From IMG/VR virus record IMGVR_UViG_3300036046_000369, positions 1 through 40,760 of that record: DNA of 40,760 nt. One strand, given 5' to 3'. The notes beneath the pieces are model-generated. The model saw nothing but the letters and a program-made list of their open reading frames with translations, made no database searches and was not told where the DNA came from. Position numbers and translations under genes: made by a program. The DNA is from a virus. The stretch's first letter is position 1, and every line of letters starts with the position of its first letter. Below are positions 18,085 through 24,942 of the stretch, piece by piece.

Positions 18085-19278
18085 GGGGTTCTCCGGAAGT
18101 TGTCCGGCAGCGCCGGACGTAGGTGTGCTTCGGGCTTCAGGCTCGCGCCCAGAGTCCGAAGAAGCTAAAAGCCTCAAAAAACCGTTTGCGTCTCGAAGGA
18201 AGACCCAACGTGCGGTATCTTGCTCAAGGGCGCCTTCGCTGGCATCGTTTCTAGACGTAAAGCGAGGGGCGGCAGTAGATAATGCTGTCGATTCTTGCGT
18301 GCCAGGGGGGCGCCGATAGAGGGTTACTAGGGCTAACTCCGATCGGCCAGTACGAATTTCTTCCACGCAGACCAATTGGCCGTTAATCAGTTTTTCACTG
18401 ATAACCCTATCGAGTTTTCCCTTGCGCGACTCAATGCGCACCGAGTCGGGAGAACTGATAATGACCGGCAGTGACCTTAGGTCGTTTTCGGTAATGGGGT
18501 CCTTATCGCCCGCGTGACGTTTTGCGATATGGCGAACTGCACTTCCGTCGACAGTCCGCTCATACTCGGACACGTCAATTTCTCCGCCCGAAGCCTCACT
18601 GATAGCTGAAGCAATTTCCGGTGGAACGACTCCCAAGCTGGCCTTACCTTCAAAGTGTCCCTTCCACGCTTTTGCTACAAGCTCGAAAAGCGAATTTCTC
18701 GGGAATCTCCCAGACGGGTCGGTTTTCGGTGAGCCGTCCTCATGGGAACCCATTTCGAGCTCCTCGGAACCTGATTTTTGGAACGTTCCATTTGCATGCC
18801 GAGGATGCTTACTTTCATTCCACTCACTTAGGTTCACCGGCTCAATCCGGCCCATGCGCTTGATGTAAGGCCGGTTCGTTAGCCCCAGCCCTTCGAACAC
18901 GCGCTTCGTCTGCTTATCCTCAGGGTCGAACCAGGAAAGGTCCAACTCGGAGCTCACATACGCGAGCGTTCCGTCCTCGATCTCCTGGGCCGTCTTTGGG
19001 TCGGTCACGTCAAAAGTTGCAAAAAGCGAATCGCCAATTCGCTCCAACGAACCCGGCTTCACCCATCCGCAGGCCCGCTCATCGTCGTGTTCTCGATTGA
19101 CCGGCACCTCCCAGCCTTTCGCGCCTTCCGAAAAGTTTCGGACCATCTCGTCGAGCAGATCGGTGGTGATGTCAAGACCACCCGGGATTCCCGGATAGTC
19201 CCAGTGGCCGCAACGCAAGACTTCCGCCCGATACGGCCCCTTGCCACCGATCGAAGACAGGAAAACGAGGGTTTTCAA
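17545..19278 (-). CDS. Head protease (Mu gpI-like) with inserted nuclease-like toxin domain and C-terminal scaffold
   Basis: A 577-residue three-part protein. Residues 1-150 match Mu gpI-like prohead proteases: VPVNREHDDERACGWV, LAYVSSELDLSW and LTNRPYI. From residue 155 comes a linker, ESKHPRHANGTFQKSG. About 190-325 then form a nuclease-like domain of the phage Barnase-EndoU-ColicinE5/D-RelE (PBECR) type: AVRHIAKRHAG with His250 and His255, then SSPDSVRIE and LALVTLYRRP. From about residue 399 a coiled-coil scaffold with an acidic tail follows. The start is TTG 19278, preceded by GGAGG with 8-base spacing and overlapping the upstream stop as TTGA; the GTG at 19335 is less likely. The insert is poorer in GC (18361-18420 has 26 G+C of 60). 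Protease and scaffold are solid; the toxin family is a motif-level call. Confidence 0.75.
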   Translation of the reverse strand: MKTLVFLSSIGGKGPYRAEVLRCGHWDYPGIPGGLDITTDLLDEMVRNFSEGAKGWEVPVNREHDDERACGWVKPGSLERIGDSLFATFDVTDPKTAQEIEDGTLAYVSSELDLSWFDPEDKQTKRVFEGLGLTNRPYIKRMGRIEPVNLSEWNESKHPRHANGTFQKSGSEELEMGSHEDGSPKTDPSGRFPRNSLFELVAKAWKGHFEGKASLGVVPPEIASAISEASGGEIDVSEYERTVDGSAVRHIAKRHAGDKDPITENDLRSLPVIISSPDSVRIESRKGKLDRVISEKLINGQLVCVEEIRTGRSELALVTLYRRPPGTQESTALSTAAPRFTSRNDASEGALEQDTARWVFLRDANGFLRLLASSDSGREPEARSTPTSGAAGQLPENPMSTPQTIPQDLETVRAELAEAGTREKLLTARLAEAERALADLSAKSRISGIRTRLDSLARAGRITAPIYRKAISLAEYTTASASGGRIQLSAKRKLGDGTETDQLDVMDEVLSLLEELPASISVDPKDKVEFEEDEPEEGKGDDDKIADLAERIQSENPKLTFREAALQAEARIRGGKR

Positions 19279-19577
19279 CGCGACGACCTCCGATGAGCCG
19301 GTGGCGACTCGTTCCTCGTCTCGGTGTACCGGCACCGGTCGCCCTTAATAAGCTCGATCAGGTCGTCGATGCGGGCGACGAGCTCCGCCTGCTGAGAAAT
19401 TAGCGAATCGGACCGCGCAAGTTGGCTTTCCAAGTGGGCGAAGTATCGGTCCGATAGCTCTCGCAGCCGAGCGTCATGCTGCTTGACCAGCCAAACCGCA
19501 AGACCAAACGAGGACGAGAGGACCGTCCCCCCAAGGAGAAGAAAATCTTTGGTCGAAGCCGAAATAATGGGGTCCAA
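19275..19577 (-). CDS. Small single-span membrane protein with coiled coil (holin or spanin candidate)
   Basis: A 100-residue protein with one N-terminal transmembrane segment (FLLLGGTVLSSSFGLAVWLV), then a charged coiled-coil-like region (ARLRELSDRYFAHLESQLARSDSLISQQAELVARIDDLIELI) and a basic tail. The likely start is TTG 19577, with AGGA five bases upstream. It is coupled to the protease by a TTGA overlap. Topology fits a small holin, an inner-membrane spanin or a membrane tether. It is far from the endolysin gene at 37.9 kb, so a lysis role is only a possibility. It is the first gene after a 295-bp gap carrying a promoter-like sequence. Confidence 0.6.
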   Translation of the reverse strand: MDPIISASTKDFLLLGGTVLSSSFGLAVWLVKQHDARLRELSDRYFAHLESQLARSDSLISQQAELVARIDDLIELIKGDRCRYTETRNESPPAHRRSSR

Positions 19578-19872
19578 TGGCGTCCTAAGCCAGCCAAGCC
19601 GCCACGAGGTTCCCGCGCAAAAGCGAAAGAACCGAGCACCGAACCTAGCTGTGTTGCACCTGGCTCGCCTTGTCGATTCGGGGCACGAACGGCCTCTTCC
19701 CTCGACTCGGACCAGGATGCGGACGTGGCCCTATTCCAAGGACCGGGACCCAGATCACCCTCCACAAGCAAGGGGTCACGGATATTCGACGAGTGCCTCA
19801 ACCCGGAGACCTTGCAGTCACCTTTGGGGCTTGGTGGGAATTATCCACCGGTTTTCCCCAATTTGCAAGGGG
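19578..19872. other. 295-bp intergenic gap inside the head operon
   Basis: No convincing gene was found here. A frame on the minus strand stays open (TTG at 19801 to 19400), but it reads as Arg/Pro/Ser-rich sequence and overlaps the membrane-protein gene. The right edge holds a promoter-like sequence at 19840-19868. The remainder could be a long 5' untranslated region or a small RNA. The gap is notable because nearly every other gene in this operon touches or overlaps its neighbour. Confidence 0.5.
19840..19868 (-). promoter_or_regulatory. Sigma-70-like promoter upstream of the protease/capsid block
   Basis: On the minus strand TTGCAA (19868-19863) is followed by a 17-bp spacer and GATAAT (19845-19840). 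It begins 5 bp after the stop of the 78-residue gene and points toward the membrane protein, protease and capsid genes. The plus strand over the -10 reads TTATCCACC, one base from a DnaA box, which may be chance. It could be a second start for the structural genes. Confidence 0.5.
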
Positions 19873-20109
19873 TTAAGGGAATTTTTCGCCCGTTTCTAGG
19901 GCGGAGACGGATGAGCCTCGACCGCCCAGTGCCTGGTCGATGTCGTCCGGGTCGCCAAAATCGATGCGCTGCGTCGTCATCTTGAGCACGCTCGGCTCGC
20001 CGCATTGGATCGACATATGGTCGATCGTGCCATTGCGCACCGCCCGGAGAATCTTTAACAACGCGGCTTCCCGCCGGGTGACCCGCATGCGGTACTCGGG
20101 ACCTTTCAC
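19873..20109 (-). CDS. Small protein of unknown function
   Basis: A 78-residue protein starting at GTG 20109, directly abutting the TAG of the gene before it, with GAGGAG six bases upstream. The N-terminal half (RVTRREAALLKILRAVRNGTIDHMSIQCGEPSVLKM) is helix-strand and basic, loosely like a small nucleic-acid-binding domain. The C-terminal half is acidic (DFGDPDDIDQALGG). No family was recognised. It ends just before the promoter-bearing gap. Confidence 0.55.
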   Translation of the reverse strand: MKGPEYRMRVTRREAALLKILRAVRNGTIDHMSIQCGEPSVLKMTTQRIDFGDPDDIDQALGGRGSSVSALETGEKFP

Positions 20110-20604
20110 CTACGGCTCCTCGCGCAGTTGCTCACAGACATCACCAACCCAGACGAGTTGAAAGCCTCGCACGAATCCCGTCGTGAGGGTCGACGCCCCG
20201 TACTCGACTCGGCGCACCGGCGTCGTGTCGTTAAACCAAAGCTCGTGACCCGACGGAAGGGGGATGGCCCGGTTCCGAATGTTAAGGGTCCGAGCGACCG
20301 CCTCGGCCAAAAAACCAACGGCCGCGCTGGCGACGCCAGGCTCGTCCCAATGCACGAAGCCCCACACCGACAGCTCGCATCGCTGCAAGCCGATCACCGG
20401 CATCGCGAGCCACTCCCACGACTCGCTCATCGGTTGCACCATGAGCGCCGGATAGGAGCCGACGTCAAGATTCGGCGTGAAGTAGGGCAGGATTACCCCC
20501 ACATCTTTGGGCATGCCGGCCGTCCGGACCGCCTCGTCCAGGCGCGGCCGCGCGGCAACAAGGGCGTCGACCACCGACTCGGTGACCAGCCGGATGTTAC
20601 TCAT
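20110..20604 (-). CDS. Tail-terminator-like protein (tentative)
   Basis: A 164-residue alpha/beta protein: an N-terminal helix (VTESVVDALVAARPRLDEAVRT), a strand after SYPALMVQPMSESW, then RCELSVWGFV, a long helix (ASAAVGFLAEAVARTLN) and terminal strands (TTGFVRGFQLVWVGDV). This order resembles tail terminator/minor tail folds such as lambda gpU, but no diagnostic motif is present. ATG 20604 overlaps the minor head gene stop by 8 bp (ATGAGTAA), so it replaces the longer in-frame start at 20652. Its position between minor head protein and protease is not where a terminator is normally found, so the call is weak. Confidence 0.45.
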   Translation of the reverse strand: MSNIRLVTESVVDALVAARPRLDEAVRTAGMPKDVGVILPYFTPNLDVGSYPALMVQPMSESWEWLAMPVIGLQRCELSVWGFVHWDEPGVASAAVGFLAEAVARTLNIRNRAIPLPSGHELWFNDTTPVRRVEYGASTLTTGFVRGFQLVWVGDVCEQLREEP

Positions 20605-21655
20605 CGTCACGCCCCAAAATGCCCGCCAAAATTCCAGCCGCGAGTCCTGCAAGCCACCACCCCGCGCCTCGACGCTGGACCCACGCCGTGACGTCCGGCG
20701 AGCCGTACGCTCGCACCGGGCCTTGCAGGTCGAGCGCCGTGGGCGCCGTCAACGCCTTGGGAAGCACGGGCAGCGCCGCGGCCACCAAATCCGATTCCTT
20801 CGGTGGAAGTGCATCCAGAATCTCGGTGAGCTCGCCCGGATCGACCTTGACGTAAGGAACGCCTGCCGCCGGCAGTGCGAGCGGCATCGAGGGTCCGCCC
20901 ATCAATTGCTCGAAGGCTTGTAAACCTTCGGGCGCCGTCGGCGCCGGCTTGAGGTCCTCAAGTCGCTCCGGCAAGACCAAACGCTTCTTGACAACGCGGA
21001 CATGACACCGGCATTTGCGCCCGCACCTCGTATTTTCGCCCGGCCAGCCCTGCGCGACCATTTCGTCCCACGAAAACCCTCCTTTGCGGATGCTTTCCGC
21101 CGCTCGCCGGCGGCAGTCGTCGCAGTGTTCCGCGTCCGGGTCGAGCACCCACATGTACCGGGCGTTAACCGTTTCCGGGCGATCCCAATCACTCGACTCG
21201 CCGCGAGTGTAGATGGACCAAAGCGACTCGCCGTACATGGCGGCCCGCCTCAGGTAATCGACCTTTCCACGCCCGTGGTCAATGTCGTGAATAAAATTGC
21301 GGAAAAATTCCTGCTGGCGAGTCAGCCGGTTTTTGAGCATCTCCCGCTCGCCATCGTTCAGGTCACCACGCAGGTCGCCTCGCGCCCGGCGCCCGGCAAC
21401 GAGCGCATCGGTTTGTGCCTGAGCCATGCGCGAGGCGAACCCTCGAAGGGTCTGCGCGCGCGACTGCTCGCCCGAAATGTACCGATGAACAAGTCGCTGC
21501 ATATCGCTTCCGGCGCTTTGCTCGATCGACGCGTAGCGCGGCAGTTCCACCGCCTGGCGGTCGAACTTCTTGCTCGCGGCCGGCATTTCGGCCCATTCCG
21601 GGACCGTAACCGCGAGGTTAATTCGATCGATGGCGCCCGCCTCCCGCAGCCTCAA
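20597..21655 (-). CDS. Minor head protein (Mu gpF-like) with C-terminal membrane segment
   Basis: Up to 352 residues. The core carries the gpF/SPP1 gp7 signature: a helical body, then YMWVLDPDAEHCDDC (Cys178, Cys181), a FSWDEMVAQGWPGENTRCG stretch and a CGRKCRC cluster, probably a zinc site. Such proteins associate with the portal and enter the prohead. The C-terminus ends with a hydrophobic helix (GWWLAGLAAGILAGILG) before RDDE, uncommon in the family. The start is uncertain: TTG 21655 lies inside the preceding 50-residue gene, a GGAGG motif lies 8 bases before an ATC codon shortly downstream, and ATG 21586 is another option. No toxin domain is visible here, unlike many polymorphic MuF proteins. 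Confidence 0.75.
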   Translation of the reverse strand: MRLREAGAIDRINLAVTVPEWAEMPAASKKFDRQAVELPRYASIEQSAGSDMQRLVHRYISGEQSRAQTLRGFASRMAQAQTDALVAGRRARGDLRGDLNDGEREMLKNRLTRQQEFFRNFIHDIDHGRGKVDYLRRAAMYGESLWSIYTRGESSDWDRPETVNARYMWVLDPDAEHCDDCRRRAAESIRKGGFSWDEMVAQGWPGENTRCGRKCRCHVRVVKKRLVLPERLEDLKPAPTAPEGLQAFEQLMGGPSMPLALPAAGVPYVKVDPGELTEILDALPPKESDLVAAALPVLPKALTAPTALDLQGPVRAYGSPDVTAWVQRRGAGWWLAGLAAGILAGILGRDDE

Positions 21656-21770
21656 ATTCTTGCTGCATCACGAGAATCGCGTGCGCCACGTCGAAGGGGA
21701 GTTGCAGGATATCGACCGAGTGCCGTTGCGCCATGAGGAAGACGTGAATCTCCGGCAAAGTCAAGCTCAC
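21618..21770 (-). CDS. Unannotated 50-residue protein, possible tail chaperone partner
   Basis: Starting at GTG 21770, which overlaps the stop of the 166-residue gene as GTGA, the frame reads MSLTLPEIHVFLMAQRHSVD and continues as a well-formed amphipathic helical protein to TAA at 21618. It fills what would otherwise be a 111-bp gap and overlaps the putative start of the minor head gene. In siphophages a small protein directly after, or translationally linked to, the first tail-assembly chaperone is common (lambda G/GT type), and this arrangement is similar. Function is inferred from size and coupling only. Confidence 0.55.
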   Translation of the reverse strand: MSLTLPEIHVFLMAQRHSVDILQLPFDVAHAILVMQQEFEAAGGGRHRSN

Positions 21771-22267
21771 GGTGTCGCCGCATCCGAGCTGATGAGCTGC
21801 GAGAGCAAAAAATCCAGCCGCGCCGGACTTGGCCGAGTCCTCACGTCCAGCTCTTCGGACAGCGCGTCCACGATCGGCACCGGCAATGCGTCGAGCTCGC
21901 TGCCCGACAGCGAAAAGCTATTCATCAGGCGATGGCGGCGGGCCAGCGCATCGTCTCGCTTGGGGCCATTTTCATCAACCGCCGTCGCCACTCGCTCGGC
22001 CTCCAGCCACTCGCCGTAGGTGAAGGGGCGAAACGTGAATTGCATTCGACTTCGATGCGCTTCCGGCACTTTGGCGAGCTGCTCGATCCGCACTTGGATA
22101 GCCTGTGCCAGCTGGCGCGCCTGCTCGATTTCCGGCGAGTTTTCCTGGCCGTCCCGCTCGGCGCGAGAGAGGAACAATTCGAACGTCTTCAGGCGCGAAG
22201 CCGGCGGTACGACGACAACGGTCGCGTCGGGAAAGGTGATGAATTCGACGGTTACGGTTTGGTTCAT
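21767..22267 (-). CDS. Possible tail-assembly chaperone
   Basis: A 166-residue protein with a beta N-terminus (QTVTVEFITFPDATVVVVPP), a long charged helix (SPEIEQARQLAQAIQVRIEQLAK) and a segment FTFRPFTYGEWLEAERVATA reminiscent of chaperone proteins that coat the tape measure. It overlaps its neighbours by ATGA upstream and GTGA downstream. If correct, the chaperone pair (this gene and the 50-residue gene) lies about 12 kb from the tape measure, which is unusual. No slippery frameshift site was seen. An unrelated head-gene accessory role is equally possible. Confidence 0.4.
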   Translation of the reverse strand: MNQTVTVEFITFPDATVVVVPPASRLKTFELFLSRAERDGQENSPEIEQARQLAQAIQVRIEQLAKVPEAHRSRMQFTFRPFTYGEWLEAERVATAVDENGPKRDDALARRHRLMNSFSLSGSELDALPVPIVDALSEELDVRTRPSPARLDFLLSQLISSDAATP

Positions 22268-22524
22268 AGGATGTTGAGTCGGATCGGTCCGGCAATCATT
22301 TCGGAGCGCAGGGAGCGCTGCTCCGCTCGGTTAATGGCGGCACGCACCTGCTGAGCCGTTAGGCCCATCTCGCGAGCGACCAGGGCAGAGTTGCGCTTGA
22401 GCTGGTAGTCGGGAACACCGGCCCGAAACGAGGCGATTGCCCGCTCCGGCACTCCCGCCGAGGCGGCGACCTCGGCCGACGTCTGGATGGAGGTAGGTCC
22501 AAGCTCGGGCAGCAGGCTGGGCAT
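22264..22524 (-). CDS. Small helical protein of unknown function
   Basis: An 86-residue protein starting at ATG 22524, with AGGAG eleven bases upstream. It contains helix-turn-helix-like patterns (SAEVAASAGVPERAIASFRAG and NSALVAREMGLTAQQVRAAINRAE), suggesting a small helical adaptor or nucleic-acid-binding protein. Its stop overlaps the next start as ATGA. It is the first leftward gene after the portal gene and after the oppositely oriented small gene at 22601-22813. No family was recognised. Confidence 0.55.
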   Translation of the reverse strand: MPSLLPELGPTSIQTSAEVAASAGVPERAIASFRAGVPDYQLKRNSALVAREMGLTAQQVRAAINRAEQRSLRSEMIAGPIRLNIL

Positions 22525-22600
22525 TAGGTGGTCGACTCCTGTTTAAGCGTCATCACGGCAGCATCTCTGCTAAACTGGGGACACGGGAAGGACATCCCCC

Positions 22601-22813
22601 ATGGACGAAGACAAGTACATTTTCTTTGAAAGTCCAAATGACAAACTGGTACGCGACCTGAAAATCGAAGGCGACGACCTAGCGTTTGAAATGGAAGTGT
22701 GGAACGGTGCCGAATGGGTGAATTATTACGGAAACGCTTCCGACCTCGTAAGGCTTGACCCAAGTGAAGCCGCGGTGCTTTACGCTCAGACAAGACCGCC
22801 TCGCCGAGTCTGA
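22601..22813 (+). CDS. Small acidic protein on the opposite strand, candidate immunity/antitoxin
   Basis: A 70-residue acidic protein (starts MDEDKYIFFESPNDKLVRDL) encoded against the direction of the whole structural operon. ATG 22601 is preceded by GGAAGGA within about 15 bases, a plausible ribosome-binding site. Its 3' end overlaps the 3' end of the portal gene by 28 bp, so it converges on the toxin-like domain. Its first 60 coding bases after the start region (22621-22680) contain 27 G+C, well below nearby portal DNA. Position, small size, acidity and independent transcription fit an immunity protein or antitoxin for the RelA/SpoT-like portal domain. No family was recognised and no strong promoter was found, so the function is inference. 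Confidence 0.55.
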   Translation: MDEDKYIFFESPNDKLVRDLKIEGDDLAFEMEVWNGAEWVNYYGNASDLVRLDPSEAAVLYAQTRPPRRV

Positions 22814-24942
22814 CCAGTGGCAGCAAGCCATGCGGCCGCGTAGATTCTGTTCTGCTCCTTGCGAAGGAAGTTACGCCTAGCCCTTTCTTCCGTCGTAATT
22901 TTCCGATTCCCCTTCGCTGCCGCACGCGCAATTTGGGTCTCTTCCTCGTACAAACTATGCGCTACCTTTTTGGCCTCCATCATCGCCGAATGCGTGATTT
23001 GGATTTCGACAATATGGCCATTCGGAGCCTGAAGATTTACTAGTATGTCACGGTAACCGGCGTCCGTTGGCTTCCGAATGCGATCCTTCGGCAATCGGGC
23101 GAGTTTCCATTCACCAGTTGTGAGTAAAAGGTCGAGCACCGTCTGAATATCGTCCAGATTGTCGACCACCACTGAAGCGCGAACAATATCCCCTATCTGG
23201 CCCCAATCGCCGTCGTAATCTCCTTCTACTTTGGCTTCTGCCCGCTCTTCGGCTTTGAGGGGCGCCACCACGACACGCGGTCCCGTTGCCTTCTTTGCCG
23301 CTTGCCACCCCTCAGGTGCTGACCCGTCAAAAAATGGAATCCCGAGCGTATCCGCAATGTTTTTACTCGTCGCTTTGAATTGAGGATACGCCTCTTGGGC
23401 GTGCGTGTATGCCTCCGACTTCATGCGTGCCGGACTGCTCATTTGCTTACTCAAGCCCTCGACATCGCCGAAGCTGTGCCCCGAGCCTTCTTGCTTTGAC
23501 CAGCGACCCCGATTTTCAGGATCACCGCCACGTTTGTGCTTCGACTCGTCGTACGCCAAGCTGACCTCCTCGCTCATCCGCGCCATCTGCTCGCGCGCCT
23601 CTCGCACCAGGTCGCGCGCCTGAGACCGCGCGTCCACGACGTAGAGCGGCACGCCACTCTCGCCGGCAATCTGCTGCCAGTCGGCGCGCAGCTCCTGGCC
23701 ATCACGGTCCTCCACCGGCACGCCTTGCGTCAGGAGGTCCACCAGTCCCTTCAAAAGCATGCGGCGCACCTTCACGTCGAGCGGCTCCATTACGATGCGG
23801 CAGCGAGGCGCAGAGGGGCCAAAATTGTAGTCAACGAACTGGCCGAGCAACCCGGCGTTGAGCACATTGGCCAAGCCTTCAAGGATCGACTCGATGTTGG
23901 CGAGAAACAGTTCGATCTGCGTCTCACCAAGATTGTAGGTCCCCGTGTCCGGCGAGCTCGAACTTGCCATCTCCGGAACGACCATCGCCATGCGAATCAC
24001 CGAATTCAGGTGGTCAAGCTTCTCGACGTAGCGGTCCTCGCCTTGTACCGACTTAATGTCGACGTCCCACAGGTAGTTCGGCGAATCCTTGCTAAACGTG
24101 CTCGGCAGGACGACATCGCTGCCGCTACCCATCCCGCTCATCTGCTCCAGCATCACGGCGCCGTTGTCGATGACGTTGCCCTCCTCATCCGAGGTGCCGC
24201 CCGGCTGGTACCGTCCGATTTTCCACGGCACGGCAAAGCTGCGCGAGTACTGAGCCATGTCGTCGTACACGCTCTCGGCGATCGCGACGAAGGGGATCGC
24301 CGCCTTGGTGCGCGGCACGCCGTAGTTCGAGTCGAACTCCTTGTCGTTCACGAAGAGGAGGCATTTCGAGGCCGGCACCTCTTGACCGCCGCCCACAAAC
24401 TGCCGCACGCCGGCGAAATCGCCCGTTCGCGGGTCGATCAGCAGCCGGGTGTCACTCGGGTCAAACGCCGCAAAACGGCGAACCGCCCAGGCGAAAGGGT
24501 AATCGCGGTCCGGCCCGGCCCCACGGACCTGGACATTCCACCGCGGCTCCCATCGCACCTCGACCACTTGGTGGCCGAATTCCAGGGCGCCGCGGGCGAG
24601 CGACTGAAAGAGCTCGCGGATTTGAGATCGCAACAGATGATCGGCCAGGTCCGACACCAACGGATCGGAACACTCGAAGTGGAAGTTCGCACGCTCGACC
24701 GGCAGCCGAATGATCGAGAGCGCATCCCGGACGACCGGATAGAAGCGCACGCGGTCGTACTCCTTGATCGTGACGCTATCCCACCGGCTCGCCTGGACCC
24801 GCGTGATGCCGCGACTGTCGCGGCCCCAGCGGTTGATCTGCGGCACGTAGCGCGCGTCGCCCGTGCGGCCGAGGGGACGCAGGTCGGGCCGCTTCCCTTC
24901 TCGCTTGAGAAGCCCAAATCGCGCCAGCAGCTCACTCCACAT
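22786..24942 (-). CDS. Portal protein (Mu gp29/DUF935-like) fused to a RelA/SpoT-like domain
   Basis: A 718-residue protein. Residues 1-450 match gp29-like portals: RFYPVVRDALSIIRLPVERA, SRSFAVPWKIGRY and a C-terminal helical wing, forming the dodecameric DNA channel of the head. From Asp465 there is a linker DESKHKRGGDPENRGRWSK. Residues about 500-700 then form a RelA/SpoT-like nucleotidyltransferase domain: GDIVRAS (Asp585, Arg588), LPKDRIRKP, GYRDILVNL (Tyr630) and VEIQITH (Glu646). These match the metal-binding, GYxS-like and ExQ motifs of (p)ppGpp synthetases and related toxins. DNA encoding this part is less GC-rich (22981-23040 has 28 G+C of 60; 24121-24180 in the portal core has 39). 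ATG 24942 overlaps the previous gene by 11 bp. Portal and domain are both convincing; what the enzyme transfers, and to what, is unknown. Confidence 0.8.
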   Translation of the reverse strand: MWSELLARFGLLKREGKRPDLRPLGRTGDARYVPQINRWGRDSRGITRVQASRWDSVTIKEYDRVRFYPVVRDALSIIRLPVERANFHFECSDPLVSDLADHLLRSQIRELFQSLARGALEFGHQVVEVRWEPRWNVQVRGAGPDRDYPFAWAVRRFAAFDPSDTRLLIDPRTGDFAGVRQFVGGGQEVPASKCLLFVNDKEFDSNYGVPRTKAAIPFVAIAESVYDDMAQYSRSFAVPWKIGRYQPGGTSDEEGNVIDNGAVMLEQMSGMGSGSDVVLPSTFSKDSPNYLWDVDIKSVQGEDRYVEKLDHLNSVIRMAMVVPEMASSSSPDTGTYNLGETQIELFLANIESILEGLANVLNAGLLGQFVDYNFGPSAPRCRIVMEPLDVKVRRMLLKGLVDLLTQGVPVEDRDGQELRADWQQIAGESGVPLYVVDARSQARDLVREAREQMARMSEEVSLAYDESKHKRGGDPENRGRWSKQEGSGHSFGDVEGLSKQMSSPARMKSEAYTHAQEAYPQFKATSKNIADTLGIPFFDGSAPEGWQAAKKATGPRVVVAPLKAEERAEAKVEGDYDGDWGQIGDIVRASVVVDNLDDIQTVLDLLLTTGEWKLARLPKDRIRKPTDAGYRDILVNLQAPNGHIVEIQITHSAMMEAKKVAHSLYEEETQIARAAAKGNRKITTEERARRNFLRKEQNRIYAAAWLAATGQTRRGGLV

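Noticed and set aside
19400-19801. 133-codon minus-strand frame in the 295-bp gap
   Set aside because: TTG start without ribosome-binding site, poor composition, and long overlap with the membrane-protein gene; kept only as an open question.
21618-22267. Programmed frameshift in the possible chaperone pair
   Set aside because: No slippery heptamer was seen; the two genes are joined by a GTGA start-stop overlap.
22524-22931. 135-codon minus-strand frame beneath the portal end and the small plus-strand gene
   Set aside because: Arg/Ser/Pro-rich composition typical of a shadow frame; the portal frame and the small gene read better.
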